From Campanula takesimana (taxonomy: Eukaryota; Streptophyta; Magnoliopsida; Asterales; Campanulaceae), in assembly GCA_026119855.1 (NCBI GenBank), contig JAOWBW010000043.1, positions 558,001 to 622,000 of the forward strand: a stretch of DNA of 64,000 bases, read 5' to 3'. Each line of letters begins with the position of its first letter. Positions within the stretch are counted from its first letter, which is position 1. The notes beneath the pieces are model-generated. The model had not been told where the DNA came from. It worked only from the letters and a program-made list of their open reading frames with translations, and did not search any database. The position numbers and the translations under genes were made by a program. Below are positions 45,093 through 56,108 of the stretch, one piece after another.

Positions 45093-46547
45093 TGTTGGTA
45101 GTGGTGCCCTAAGCACGTTTAATAAACGTTGTAATTGTTATCATTTATTTCATATCAATAAAGAGATGTTTTGATTATTATTGTTGTTCATGTTTACTTA
45201 TAATAATCTATGTCCCTAGTACTTGTTAAGCACTAGTATAAAGGCTAAATGATCATTGGATGATCATGTTAGATTTATGGGTACTTGTTTGGAACAAGGT
45301 ACTGGACATGACCCGCTGTATGGGATTTATGTCATGGTCCATATCGTACATATATCTCATATTAGTTATGTCATTCGAATCCTTAGACATGAAGTTATTA
45401 TAGTCTTCCACTTGATGAACATTATGTTTGACATATTCAAACACTACCTTTAACCGGATAGTCATAAAGGGTATGATTGGCATAATCGGATTCACGTAGG
45501 GAAGAATAATAAGCTAAATGGATTTGTCCCTCTTCGGATAGATCTCAAGCTTAGGCCTCTCGTAGGAATGATGTTGATGAAAATGTTCAGCCGGACTCAA
45601 ATGAATTGATTAGATCAATGTCATTTGGATTATCAACATATTCGGAATCGAGAAAGTATTGAACAAAAACAAGTTGACCGTTTGACCATGACTTGTGTTC
45701 AATGAGATCGTGGACAAAGGGATTGTGACATATTCTAAAAGAATGCGAACTTGTATCTAGTTATTGTATTTGGGTAGGTATGACGGTTTGCTAGAACCTA
45801 ATCATATCTTATGGATTCATGTTTGAACCCATTGCCAACTTAGTATAATCCTAGAGGGTCACACACAATAGAACGAATCCTTAAAGAACTATATTGGAAA
45901 ATTAAGGCCCTCTGATCCTGGTGTGCGACCGCACAAACCAGGCTGGGCGGCCGCACATGTTTTGGGCGACCGCACACCTGATTTTGGGGCGGCCGCACAG
46001 TGTGTCGGGACAGGTTTCCTGATTTAATAAGGAAAAAGATTTTGGACGGGTTTTGACACAAGTTTCCTATTTGGAATAGGTCCAACTTGTATATAAACAG
46101 CCAAATTCGGCCAGAATCAACCCTAGCTTTTATGCAAGTCTCCAAAGAGTTTGAGAGAGTTTTATTTTGTTCTAAGACATCCTATATTGAAGAACAAAAT
46201 AATACACAAAATAATATTCCATATACTTCATATTAATTGTGAAAACGTGTTTCACAATTTTGGTCTAGCAACAAAGATCAAGTGTTCTTGATATTCGTTC
46301 AAGGTGTGGATACCGCTAGAGGGTGAAGCTCATCATCTTCAAAGTTCGTGTTCTTACTTGTTCGTGATTAAAGCTTCAATTTCTCCACCAAGATCAAAGA
46401 CCAAATTCAAAATTATCAAGGGTTAGTTTTTCTAGTATTCATATTGCAAGTATTTGATTTAATCATATGAATGGATCTATGGGCTTTGGGTTTCATAAAA
46501 ATTTTAAATGCTATTTTCCGCTGCGCATGTTACGCCGAAACCCAACA
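45093..46547 (+). repeat. Copia-D 5' LTR
   Basis: It is 1,455 bp, TGTTGGTAGTGG to GAAACCCAACA. The TATA box TATATAAA is at 46090-46097. Four GCGRCCGCAC sites start at 45925, 45947, 45966 and 45989, about 90-165 bp upstream of the TATA box. Confidence 0.95.
45925..45998 (+). promoter_or_regulatory. GCGRCCGCAC quartet upstream of the Copia-D TATA box
   Basis: The sites alternate GCGACCGCAC, GCGGCCGCAC, GCGACCGCAC, GCGGCCGCAC with spacings of 22, 19 and 23 bp. The 3' LTR repeats the set at about 52830-52905 with two sites damaged by changes at CpG. Confidence 0.6.
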
Positions 46548-46548
46548 G

Positions 46549-46560
46549 TGGTATCAGAGC
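46549..46560 (+). other. Primer binding site of Copia-D
   Basis: TGGTATCAGAGC lies one base after the LTR, complementary to the initiator tRNA-Met. Confidence 0.9.
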
Positions 46561-48090
46561 CCCGTTCATGTTGATTATTTCAATACCTAGATCATATTGT
46601 GTGTATATAAATTGTTTATGTGCCTAGCATGATATGAATATTGGATTATATGATGTTTATGTGTTATATGATTTTATATGGTTTATTGTTTTACAACTTT
46701 AATCGCACTATTGAATCACACTAAAAATTATGTTGGATTCTGAATTGTTTGATTATTAATTTTTGATTGGATAAAAGTTTTAATAATCGGGGAAAACAAT
46801 TTTGAGACAAATTTTCAAACTTTAAAAATTCATTCTGATGCTACTGTGCGACCGCACAGAAAACCTTGGGCGGCCGCACAAGTTTGGGCGACCGCACAGT
46901 TTTTCGATGGGCGGCCGCACAGTTGTCAGGATTCTGGTTTTGATTTTCGGTCAAAGTCAGAATCTGGAATTTTGATGGGGTCCGACCGGACCAGTGACAA
47001 GACCATGCCAGACCTGCTGGTCTGGAGTGGGTTTTGGGCAGTTGGTTTGGGTGTGGATCTTGGGGTTTGATTTTCCTATTTGTTTTGATCTTGTGATTCT
47101 AAGATTGGTTCAAGGTTTGGAAGGCTAATCTACGTTCATCGAGATTGTATTTCCCAAACTTGATCGCAATCAAGGTTTCAAAGATAAAATGAAGTTAGAA
47201 TTATGAAGAGTTCATAATTGCTAAAATTGAGAAACAAAGTTCTTGATTCAATGATTGGAGATCTATGTGGAATTGTGGATGCAAGTGGCCTACGTTCATC
47301 GAGACCATCTATTGCTTAGTTTCGACCACATGGACTACTTTCTTGGTTTCTTGAATTAGTGCGGAATTGTGGATGCCTTATGTCTTAGTTTCGGCCGCAC
47401 TTCTTGTTATCTTGATTTGGAGATAATAACCAAAGTTGAAATAGTCTCATCCTCATAATTATAGAGAAACTAATGACACATAAATATTATGCTTAAATTA
47501 ATGGAGATTAATTTAGTGGCTAAACTTGATGCATAACATGTTTATATTATGTGCTCATAAATGTGTTGTATGCTATATGTGATGAACCTTCAAAGAAAGT
47601 TTTAAGTCCTTCTGCCATGCCATGATTAAAACACTTGTTTATACATGGGTAATTTTGTGTGGGCTCGCCAAAGCGAGGTGCATTGATTATATTCATGTAT
47701 GAGCAAGATGAGTGAATAAGAGTTTCCTATGCGTTTAAAATGGTTGGACTTAATTAAGCGCCAAAACAGTTTTGGGCTTAAGGCAAAGATGAGATTTAAC
47801 ATGCTTTTTAAAATTGGATTTCTTAAAGAATCTCATGAAAAGAACTGAGATTCATATGAGATATGATTGACAAGAGTTGTCTACCTAATTAATTTGATTT
47901 TGAACGGTGCGCCAAAGCGTACTTAAAAATAAATTAAAGCGGGATCTTAACCCATTTAAATTATACTATACATTGGATGTATAAAGAAGGTTGTATGATT
48001 TAGTGGGAGTATTTTGAAAAATACATTGTTTATTTCTTTGATGAAAATTGGTACTTATTAAATTTTGGAAATTTTGTATAATTGTAGATA
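46561..48090 (+). other. Copia-D leader, non-coding
   Basis: About 1.5 kb without a convincing ORF. A second motif quartet (46848-46920) has the same alternation and nearly the same spacing as the one in the LTR. A CGGCCGCAC relative lies near 47394. Much of the leader to about 47640 matches Copia-C. Confidence 0.65.
46848..46920 (+). promoter_or_regulatory. Second GCGRCCGCAC quartet, in the Copia-D leader
   Basis: Sites start at 46848, 46870, 46888 and 46911 (spacings 22, 18 and 23 bp), alternating GAC and GGC as in the LTR. The sequences between the sites differ from those in the LTR quartet. Confidence 0.55.
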
Positions 48091-51000
48091 ATGACTAACA
48101 ACACTCAATCAATTTCGTTGCGATCGATCCTTGAGAAGGATAAGCTCCAAGAGAATGGTAAGAACTTTATGGATTGGATCCGTAGCCTAAGAATTGTTCT
48201 AAGGCAAGAAGATAAATTGTACATTCTCGATGGGCCACTTCCTGTTGAACCAGAACCTACTGCCCCTAGGGCAGAAAGAGACAGTTACAAGAAACATTGT
48301 AATGATTCTAGAGATGTAAGTTGTCTTATGCTTGCTACCATGTGCTCAAAACTCCAACAAAGTTTGGAACATTTGGAAGCCTATGAGATAGGCGTGGAGT
48401 TAAGAGCCATGTTTCAAGAGCAAGCTAGGCAAGAGAGGTACAAAACCATTGTTGCATTCACTTCTTGCAAAATGAGTGAAGGGCAACAAGTGAGTCCTCA
48501 CATGATTAAAATGAAAGGTTATGTGGAGCATCTTGAGAAACTTGGCTATCCAATCCCATTGGAGCTAGCCACGGATCTCATTCTTAATTTGTTGCCTAAA
48601 AGTTATAATCAGTTTGTGATGAATTATAACATGCATGGAATGGATAAGAATCTCTCCAAGTTGCATGGGATGCTTAAAACTGCGGAGATAAAGATTGTGG
48701 AGAAAGGTTCTCCTGTGCTCTTGGTTCATGATGGGAAGAAGGCTGGTGCCAAAGGAAAGGGTAAGGCAAAAGTTGTCAAACCCAAGATAAGCAAGGCAAA
48801 GGTTGCCAAGGCTTCTGAGGCAAAACCCGATTCACAAAAGGATGCAATCTGTTTCCATTGTCAAGAAATTGGTCATTGGAAACGTAATTGCAAGGCTTTC
48901 TTGGAAGAGCAAAAGAAGAAGAAGGGCAGCAAGGCTGCGTCGACTTCAGGTATCTATATGATAGATATTCTCCTTTCTACCACTGATTCTTGGGTATTGG
49001 ATACCGGATGTGGTTCTCACATTTGTTTAAATGTGCAGGGACTAAAGAATAGGAGACTACTTAAAGAGGGTGAGGTAGACCTACGCGTGGGGAATGGAGC
49101 AAGAGTTGCTGCATTAGCCATAGGGACTTATGAAGTCACTTTACCTTCCAGATTAATTCTTGTTTTGAACAATTGTTATTATGTTCCGGATTTAAGTAGA
49201 AATATTATTTCAATTTCTTGTTTGGATAATGAATGTTTTAAGTTTCTTATTGAGAATAAGAAATTTTCTATTTATTTAAATGATGTGCTTTATGGTATTG
49301 CAAATTCATTTAATGGCCTTTATATCTTGGATGTCAATAATGAAAATAATGAAAATGTCTATCATATAAATAAGAAATCTAAACCTAATGATGTAAATCA
49401 TTCTTATTTGTGGTATTGCCGTCTTGGTCATATTAATGAGAAGCGTATCTCAAAACTCCATGGGGACGGCCTTTTAGGTTCATGTGACCTCGAGTCATAT
49501 GATACTTGCGAGTCGTGTCTTCTTGGAAAAATGACTAAGACACCTTTTACCAAGCTAGGTGAAAGGGCAAGCGACTTGTTGGGGTTGATACATTCCGATG
49601 TATGCGGACCATTAAGTAGCAATGCTAGGGGAGGATTTCAATACTTCATAACCTTCACTGATGATTATAGTAGATTTGGGTATGTTTACCTAATGAAACA
49701 TAAAAGTGAAGCATTAGAGATATTTAGAATATTTCAAAATGAAGTAGAAAAACAACTTGGCAAAAGTATTAAGGCACTTCAATCGGATTGAGGTGGAGAA
49801 TACTTGAGTCATGAATTTGATGATCATCTAAAGAATTGTGGAATAGTTTCACAATTGACTCCACCCGGAACACCACAATGGAATGGTGTGTCCGAAAGGA
49901 GAAATCGGACTTTGTTAGACATGGTTCGATCAATGATGAGTCAAGTTGATCTTCCAATATCCTTTTGGGGTTACGCTCTAGAAACCGCTGCTTTCACACT
50001 AAATCGTGTTCCAGCTAAATCGGTTCATAAGACTCCATATGAGATGTAAAGAGGAAAGAAGCCTTGTCTGTCTTTCATGAAGATTTGGGGTTGTGAAGCT
50101 TTTGTTAAAAGACTTGTCTCAGACAAACTTGCACACAAATCTGATAAATGTATTTTCGTGGGATATCCTAAGGAAACTAAAGGATATTACTTTTACAACC
50201 AAACGGACAACAAAGTGTTTGTTGCCCGAACTGGTATCTTTCTAGAGAAAGAGTTTCTCTCCAAAGAAATCAGTGGAAGTAAAATAAATCTTGAAGAAAT
50301 TCGAGACCCAGAAAATGACATCGAACCGATAGTAGAACAAGAACAAAAACCACAAGAAGTTGTGGAACCTGTTCAAAATACACAAGTAACTCGCAGATCT
50401 AGTAGGTTATGATCCGAGCCCAAGAGATATGGATTTCTCGTAACGGATAGTAATGAGGTGGAAATCATTGAGAATGATGAACCGACAACCTACCAAGAGG
50501 CGATGTCTTCTCCTGATTCGGATAAGTGGCTTGGAGCCATGCAATCTGAATTGCAATCCATGCAAGATAATCAAGTTTGGAACTTGATTGATGCGCCCGA
50601 AGGTGTAAAAACCATAAGATGCAAGTGGGTCTTCAAGAAGAAGACTGACATGGATGGCAAGGTGCATACTTACAAAGCTAGACTTGTAGCAAAAGGTTAT
50701 AGGCAAGTTCATGGTATTGACTATGATGAAACCTTTTCACCCGTAGCAATGATCAAGTCTATAAGAATTTTGCTTGCCATTGCCGCATCTCATGACTATG
50801 AAATATGGCAAATGGATGTCAAAACTGCTTTCCTAAATGGAAAACTACAAGAGGATGTGTACATGACACAACCAGAAGGTTTTGAACAGGATTCTAAGGT
50901 ATGCAAATTGCAGAAATCCATTTATGGATTGAAGCAAGCTTCTAGGAGTTGGAATCTCCGTTTTGATGAATCGGTCAAAGAGTTTGGTTTCATCAAGAAC

Positions 51001-52053
51001 GAAGATGAGCCTTGTGTATACAAGAAGATTAGTGGGAGCATAGTGCTATTCCTGATTTTATATGTGGATGACATATTACTGATTGGAAACGACATTCCTA
51101 CACTTCAGTCCGTAAAGACTTGGTTGGGAAAGTGTTTCGCAATGAAAGATATGGGAGAAGCCGCATATGTTCTTGTCATTAAGATCTACAGAGATAGATC
51201 TAGAAAGCTACTTGGTTTAAGCCAAAGTACATACATTGACAAGGTTATTAGAAGATTCCGCATGGAAAATTCTAAGAGAGGAACCTTGCCAGTGCTACAT
51301 GGAGTTTCTCTAAGCAAGACTCAATGTCCTAAGACAAAAGATGAGCGTGAGAAAATGAATGATGTTCCATATGCTTCGGCAATTGGATCCATCATGTACG
51401 CCATGATTTGTACTAGGCCGGATGTATCTTATGCTTTGAGCATGACAAGTAGATACCAATCCGACCCCGGAGAAAATCACTGGGTAGCTGTAAAAGCAAT
51501 TCTTAAGTACTTGAGAAGGACTAAAGACTCGTTTTTGGTCTATGGAGGAATGGAAGATAATCTCATTGTAAATGCTTACACGGATGCAAGCTTCCAAACC
51601 GATAGAGATGATAGTCGATCGCAATCGGGTTTTGTGTTTATGTTAAATGGTGGAGTTGTAAGCTGGAAGAGTTCCAAGCAGAGTACAACTGCTGATTCTA
51701 CAACGGAAGCTGAGTATATTGCTGCATCGGATGCTGCAAAGGAAGCTGTTTGGATTAAAAAGTTCATCACTGAACTTGAAGTGGTTCCTAGTATTGCTAA
51801 TCCAATAGACCTTTATTGTGATAATAATGGTGCTATTGCTCAAGCAAGGGAACCAAGGGCACATAAAAAATCCAAACACATACTTAGGCGTTACCATGTC
51901 ATTCGAGAAATCATTGACAGAGGTGACGTGAATATATGCAAAGTACCTACTGATGACAATGTCGCGGACCCACTAATAAAGGGACTTCCACAAGCTAAAC
52001 ATGAAGGTCATGTTAGGTCCATGGGTATTAGATACATGGGAGATTGGGCCTAG
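48091..52053 (+). pseudogene. Copia-D gag-pol polyprotein, one frame, three stops
   Basis: One frame of 1,320 codons starts at 48091 (MTNNTQSISLRS). Gag has the copia core (NFMDWIRSLRIVLRQEDKLY) and a zinc knuckle at residues about 253-266 (CFHCQEIGHWKRNC). The protease is at about 300 (WVLDTGCGSH). Integrase covers about 440-700 (LIHSDVCGPL; PQWNGVSERRN). RT includes WVFKKKTDMDGK and YVDDILLIGND (about 990). RNase H includes YTDASFQTDRDD (about 1162) and TTEAEYIAASDA. The stops are TGA at 49789, TAA at 50047 and TGA at 50410. Both TGA stops fit a CGA-to-TGA change, that is, loss of a CpG. No frameshift is present. The length is usual for copia. Confidence 0.92.
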
Positions 52054-52067
52054 GGCAAGTGGGAGAT
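52054..52067 (+). other. Polypurine tract of Copia-D
   Basis: GGGCAAGTGGGAGA directly precedes the 3' LTR and follows the gag-pol stop closely. Confidence 0.75.
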
Positions 52068-53453
52068 TGTTGGTAGTGGTGCCCTAGGCACGTTTAATAA
52101 ACGTTGTAATTGTTATCATTTATTTCATATCAATAAAGAGATGTTTTGATTATTATTGTTGTTCATGTTTACTTATAATAATCTTCGTCCCTAGTACTTG
52201 TTAAGCACTAGTATAAAGGCTAAATGATCATGGGATGATTATGTTAGATTTATGGATACTTGTTTGGAACAAGGTACTGGACATGACCCGCTGTATGGGA
52301 TTTATGTCATGGTCCATGTCGTACATATATCTCATATTAGTTATGTCATTCGAATCCTTAGACATGAAGTTATTATAGTCTTCCACTTGATAAACATTAT
52401 GTTTGACATATTCAAATGCTAAATGGATTTGTCCCTCTTCGGAGAGATCTCAAGCTTAGGCCTCTCGTAGGAATGATGTTGATGAAAATGTTTGGCCGGA
52501 CTCAAATGAATTGATTAGATCAATGTCATGTGGATTATCAACATATTCGGAATCGAGAAAGTATTGAACAAAAACAAGTTGACCGTTTGACCATGACTTG
52601 TGTTCAATGAGATCGTGGACAAAGGGATTGTGACATATTCTAAAGGAATGCGAACTTGTATCTAGTTATACTATTTGGGTAGGTATGACGGTTTGCTAGA
52701 ACCTAATCATATCTTATGGATTCATGTTTGAACCCATTGCCAACTTAGTATAATCCTAGAGGGTCACACACAATAGAACGAATCCTTAAAGAACTATATT
52801 GGAAAATTAAGGCCCTCTGATCCTGGTGTCCGACCGTACAAACCAGGCTGGGCGGCCGCACATGTTTTGGGCGATCGCACACCTGATTTTGGGGCGGCCG
52901 CACAGTGTGTCGGGACATGTTTCCTGATTTAATTAGGAAAAGGATTTTGGACGGGGTTTGACACAAGTTTCCTATTTGGAATAGGTCCAACTTGTATATA
53001 AACAGCCAAATTCGGCCAGAACTCAACCCTAGCTTTTGTGCAAGTCTCCAAAGAGTTTGAGAGAGTTTTATTTTGTTCTAAGACATCCTATATTGAAGAA
53101 CAAAATAATACACAATATAATATTCCATATAGTTCATATTAATTGTGAAAACGTGTTTCACAATTTTGGTCTAGCAACCAAGATCAAGTGTTCTTGATAT
53201 TCGTTCAAGGTGTGGATACCGCTAGAGGGTGAAGCTCATCATCTTCAAAGTTCGTGTTCTTACTTGTTCGTGATTAAAACTTCAATTTCTCCACCAAGAT
53301 CAAAGACCAAATTCAAAGTCATCAAGGGTTAGTTTTTCTAGTATTCATATTGCAAGTATTTGATTTAATCATATGAATGGATCTATGGGCTTTGGGTTTC
53401 ATAAAAAATTTAAATGCTATTTTCCGCTGCGCATGTTACGCCGAAACCCAACA
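52068..53453 (+). repeat. Copia-D 3' LTR with a 69-bp deletion
   Basis: It is 1,386 bp. It lacks the segment between TTCAAA and GCTAAATGG that the 5' LTR has at about 45438-45512. The TATA box is at 52995-53002. Otherwise only scattered base changes separate the two LTRs. Confidence 0.93.
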
Positions 53454-53458
53454 GATTG

Positions 53459-54043
53459 CACATTTGATTAAAGTAGAAGAAGAAGAGAAGAGATGAAGTA
53501 GAGAGAATAGAGAAAAGAGCTGTATTACCTAAACTTCAAGAATGCTTCAAGTTCTTCCTTGGGAAAACACTCAAAAAATGTCTTAAAACCCAAGTGCTCT
53601 TTTTGGTAGAGTTTTCTTATTTTCGAAAGAGGTCCCTTGTAAATGGTAGAGAAAAGGGGTTTATATAGTTGTAAAAGAGATGTTTTTGGTCCAAAACGCA
53701 GTCACCAAGAAATATTTCCCGGGTAAAATCATGTAAAATGAGCAAGGGAGAGATTCTTGGACAGAAATCTGTAACTGACGCCCAGGTGCGCGCGCTTCCT
53801 ACCTCGGGGGCGGAAGGCGTGCGCTTCTGACCCCTATGGGCGGAGGCGCGCGACTTGGAGATGACCTTTTCGACATAATGGACTAGAAAGTCAGCCCTGT
53901 TATTCAGTTTAGTCCATGGACTTAACGGAGTCAGTCAGGAACTTAACGAAAATAACAGAAACTAACGAAAAACACATAAAATAGGGAGAAACACAAAATC
54001 AAATGTGCAATAGGGGTGAGCGGTCCAAGGCGGGGTGTCTACA
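53459..54043 (-). repeat. Gypsy-2 5' LTR, outer part
   Basis: These 585 bp complete the Gypsy-2 5' LTR after Copia-D. The part holds the GCGCGC-type triad (about 53785-53860) and ends GGTGTCTACA. ATATG (54044-54048) follows as the target duplication. Confidence 0.92.
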
Positions 54044-54048
54044 ATATG

Positions 54049-55066
54049 AACAATGAAGAACAAGATAAACAAAACTTAAAGTAAATTTGCAGAAAGTAAA
54101 GAGAAGTAAATGACACAATGATCTGGAAATGTTCAATTTGTTAAAAGATCTACGTCCTTTACCAAGATGGTCAGTCTTGGATTTTGAATGAGGTATATAT
54201 TGATTCTTCCTTGAGTACAGATTACAAAGATGAAATATTGAATCAACACCTACTTTCTATGAAGAGCAAATCCTAGACTTAGACCAGTGTATCCCTAATG
54301 ATTCAATCTATGTGATTGATCAATCAGGGTGAGTGTGTGTGTAAGAATCAAAAGCTCTTTGAAATCTAAGTGATTGTAGAGCCTAATGAATCTTGTGTGT
54401 TGCAAGGCTTGAGATGACTTGAATGATGCTGGATATCTTTGAAGGTTTGAAGGTGAACGCTTGAAGATTCAAAGGATTCTGGAAATCTTGAGTATGATCT
54501 TCAATCACCAAGAATTTCAACAGCAATTTCTCTCTTAGAATCTCAGCAATGTTCAATGAAGAACACAAAATCTATTTATAGCCTTGAATGAGAGACTAGC
54601 CGTTAGAAATACTTGGGGTCCAAGTTGAAGGACAATGAACTGTTGAATTCTGATTGGAGCTCAGTATGAGTTGTCCTTTTGTTGCAGAGTAGTGGTGGTC
54701 CAACTGACAGTTATATTTCAAATTTGAAATTTGAATTTTGCAACGTTCTAAACTAACCATAGTTTTGGACACTAGTGTGATCATTGTTAAGTTTGAAACA
54801 AACTTGGTTACTTTGACTATTTTCACTTGAGGTCGAGAGCTTGCGGTCAAGAGATTCACGGTCAAGCTCTTGACCTTGAAATTTCCAGACTTAGAAAATT
54901 TTAAGACCTATCAATCTAAAGCCTATTCTACTAAAATGGACTATTCTAAAAATGAAGTTTTAACACTTCTTACAATATATCCTAAAGTCCACAAAAAAAT
55001 AAAATTAGGTTATGAGATCAATCAAATCTAGGTAATAGGAGTGGTTTATAATAAGCATACCCAACA
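54049..55066 (-). repeat. Copia-B 5' LTR, outer part
   Basis: On the minus strand it begins TGTTGGGTATGC at 55066. A TATA box (TATAAATA on the minus strand) is at about 54572-54579. The ATAGGCTTTAG box is at 54916-54926. CGGTCAAG sites are at 54844 and 54859, with a relative near 54830, roughly 15 bp apart and upstream of the TATA box. Confidence 0.85.
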
Positions 55067-55168
55067 GTTCCTTTGCCCGGATCGGCCGCTCCACGCCTGC
55101 TCTACAATTTTGCCGATTTCTTCCAATTTAATTGCTAGTTCCCGATTTATCTCTATTCCAACAATATA

Positions 55169-55507
55169 TAGGTAGGTGCTCAAATGAGAACCACAATTGT
55201 GTGAGAACCGTGAGAACCAAGCATAACCATTAGATTAGAATCAAAATCAAGGGTCCAAATTATAGATACATTGGATACACATAGATACAATACCTAAATT
55301 TTGATATTACACTTGGATACAATAGCTAAGTAAGTACGGTATCAAAGTATTTCACTTGGATATAGTAGCTTAAATGACTAATGTATTTAAGTCTATTTTG
55401 AAAATTAGCTATTGTATCCAAGTGTATCCATAAAATGGACCATTGATTTTGTATTTAATCAAACGGTTATGTTTGGTTCTCACAGTTCTCATTGGAGCGC
55501 GACCCTA
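55169..55507. mobile_element. MITE-like repeat, TAGGTAGGTGCTCAAATGAG family, copy 1
   Basis: The left end reads TAGGTAGGTGCTCAAATGAG; the right end, reversed, reads TAGGGTCGCGCTCCAATGAG. These are imperfect terminal inverted repeats. It is flanked by TATATA runs. A second copy is at 56109-56363. Superfamily not assigned. Confidence 0.6.
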
Positions 55508-55519
55508 TATATATATATA

Positions 55520-55812
55520 TACTCCCTCCGTCTCTAATTAGCGTTGACCAAATTTTGGGCACACAAATTAAGAAAAAGTAAGAGAGATAAATAATGGAAG
55601 GAGGTGTTTGTGAGTATGAAAAAATAAATAGGATAGAGAATGAGTGAGAGGAATAGTAAGTTGATTGGTGTTTGTGAGTGTAAAAGTAAAGTAGGAGAGA
55701 GAACGAGTGAGAAGAATAGTAAAGATTCTTTGCTATTTTGGGGTAGTCGACACTAACCTGAGACAGACCAAAAAGGAAAGAAGTCAACACTAACATGAGA
55801 CGGAGGGAGTAT
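55520..55812. mobile_element. Stowaway MITE
   Basis: The ends CTCCCTCCGTCTC and GAGACGGAGGGAG are inverted repeats flanked by TA. The right half holds the mirror of the left (GTTGAC and GTCAAC). No coding capacity. Confidence 0.8.
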
Positions 55813-55819
55813 ATATATA

Positions 55820-56102
55820 CTCTCTCCATCCCATCACAAGTATGACTAGAGGAGTGGGCACAATAATTAAGAGAAAAGTAGTGTATGTGTGGTAGAAAAG
55901 GAAGAGAGAGAATGAGTGGGGTATATAGTAGTATTGGCTGAATAAAATGAGTGGTGAAAAATGAGGATAGAGAATGTGTGAGGTTAAATGGTGCGGTTGG
56001 TTAAATATAAATATATTAAAACATTTCCATTATGGGCAGTCTCAATTGTTTTGGGACGGCCTAAAAGAGAAAGAAGTCTTACTTGTGTTGGGACGGAGGG
56101 AG
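55820..56102. mobile_element. Stowaway MITE, different subfamily
   Basis: It starts CTCTCTCCATCCCATCACAAG and ends CTTGTGTTGGGACGGAGGGAG, with TA on both sides. Confidence 0.8.
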
Positions 56103-56108
56103 TATATA

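Larger units (their letters stand above)
45093..53453 (+). mobile_element. Copia-D: full-length Ty1-copia element, nearly intact
   Basis: It has LTRs at 45093-46547 and 52068-53453, PBS, leader, one gag-pol frame and a purine tract. GATTG flanks both sides (45088-45092 and 53454-53458). The LTRs are close to identical apart from a 69-bp deletion in the 3' copy. Three in-frame stops break gag-pol. It is the youngest insertion readable in the nest. Copia-C is a deleted relative. Confidence 0.95.
30660..54043 (-). mobile_element. Gypsy-2: Tat/Ogre-type Ty3-gypsy element, nested and itself interrupted
   Basis: Its 3' LTR is at 30660-31649. The 5' LTR is split into 44688-45092 and 53459-54043 by Copia-D. 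Both LTRs are 990 bp once the insertion is removed. ATATG flanks the element on both sides (30655-30659 and 54044-54048). It is the same family as Gypsy-1 in LTR, gag-pol and polypurine tract. It differs in its opposite-strand genes and in its tandem repeat. Base differences between its LTRs are mainly transitions, many at CpG, so it is older than Gypsy-1. Confidence 0.93.
29660..55066 (-). mobile_element. Copia-B: 5' LTR and partial gag of a third Sirevirus-type copia, carrying Gypsy-2
   Basis: Read on the minus strand: LTR from 55066 to 54049, interrupted by Gypsy-2, then LTR from 30659 to 30222, the PBS, and gag from 30148 to about 29660. There it ends at the junction with Copia-A. The LTR begins TGTTGGGTATGCTTAT like Copia-1. 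Its total length, without the insertion, is about 1,456 bp. The flank after 55066 (GTTCC) does not match the left flank of Copia-A, so the pair did not insert as one unit. Confidence 0.8.

Noticed and set aside
46549..46560. Possible tRNA gene at TGGTATCAGAGC sites
   Set aside because: These are primer binding sites of 11-12 bp next to LTRs, without a cloverleaf.
19769..55071. A single target duplication for the Copia-A/Copia-B pair
   Set aside because: Left flank GAGTC and right flank GTTCC do not match.
55467..55829. 120-codon minus-strand ORF
   Set aside because: It lies across two MITEs and is low-complexity.
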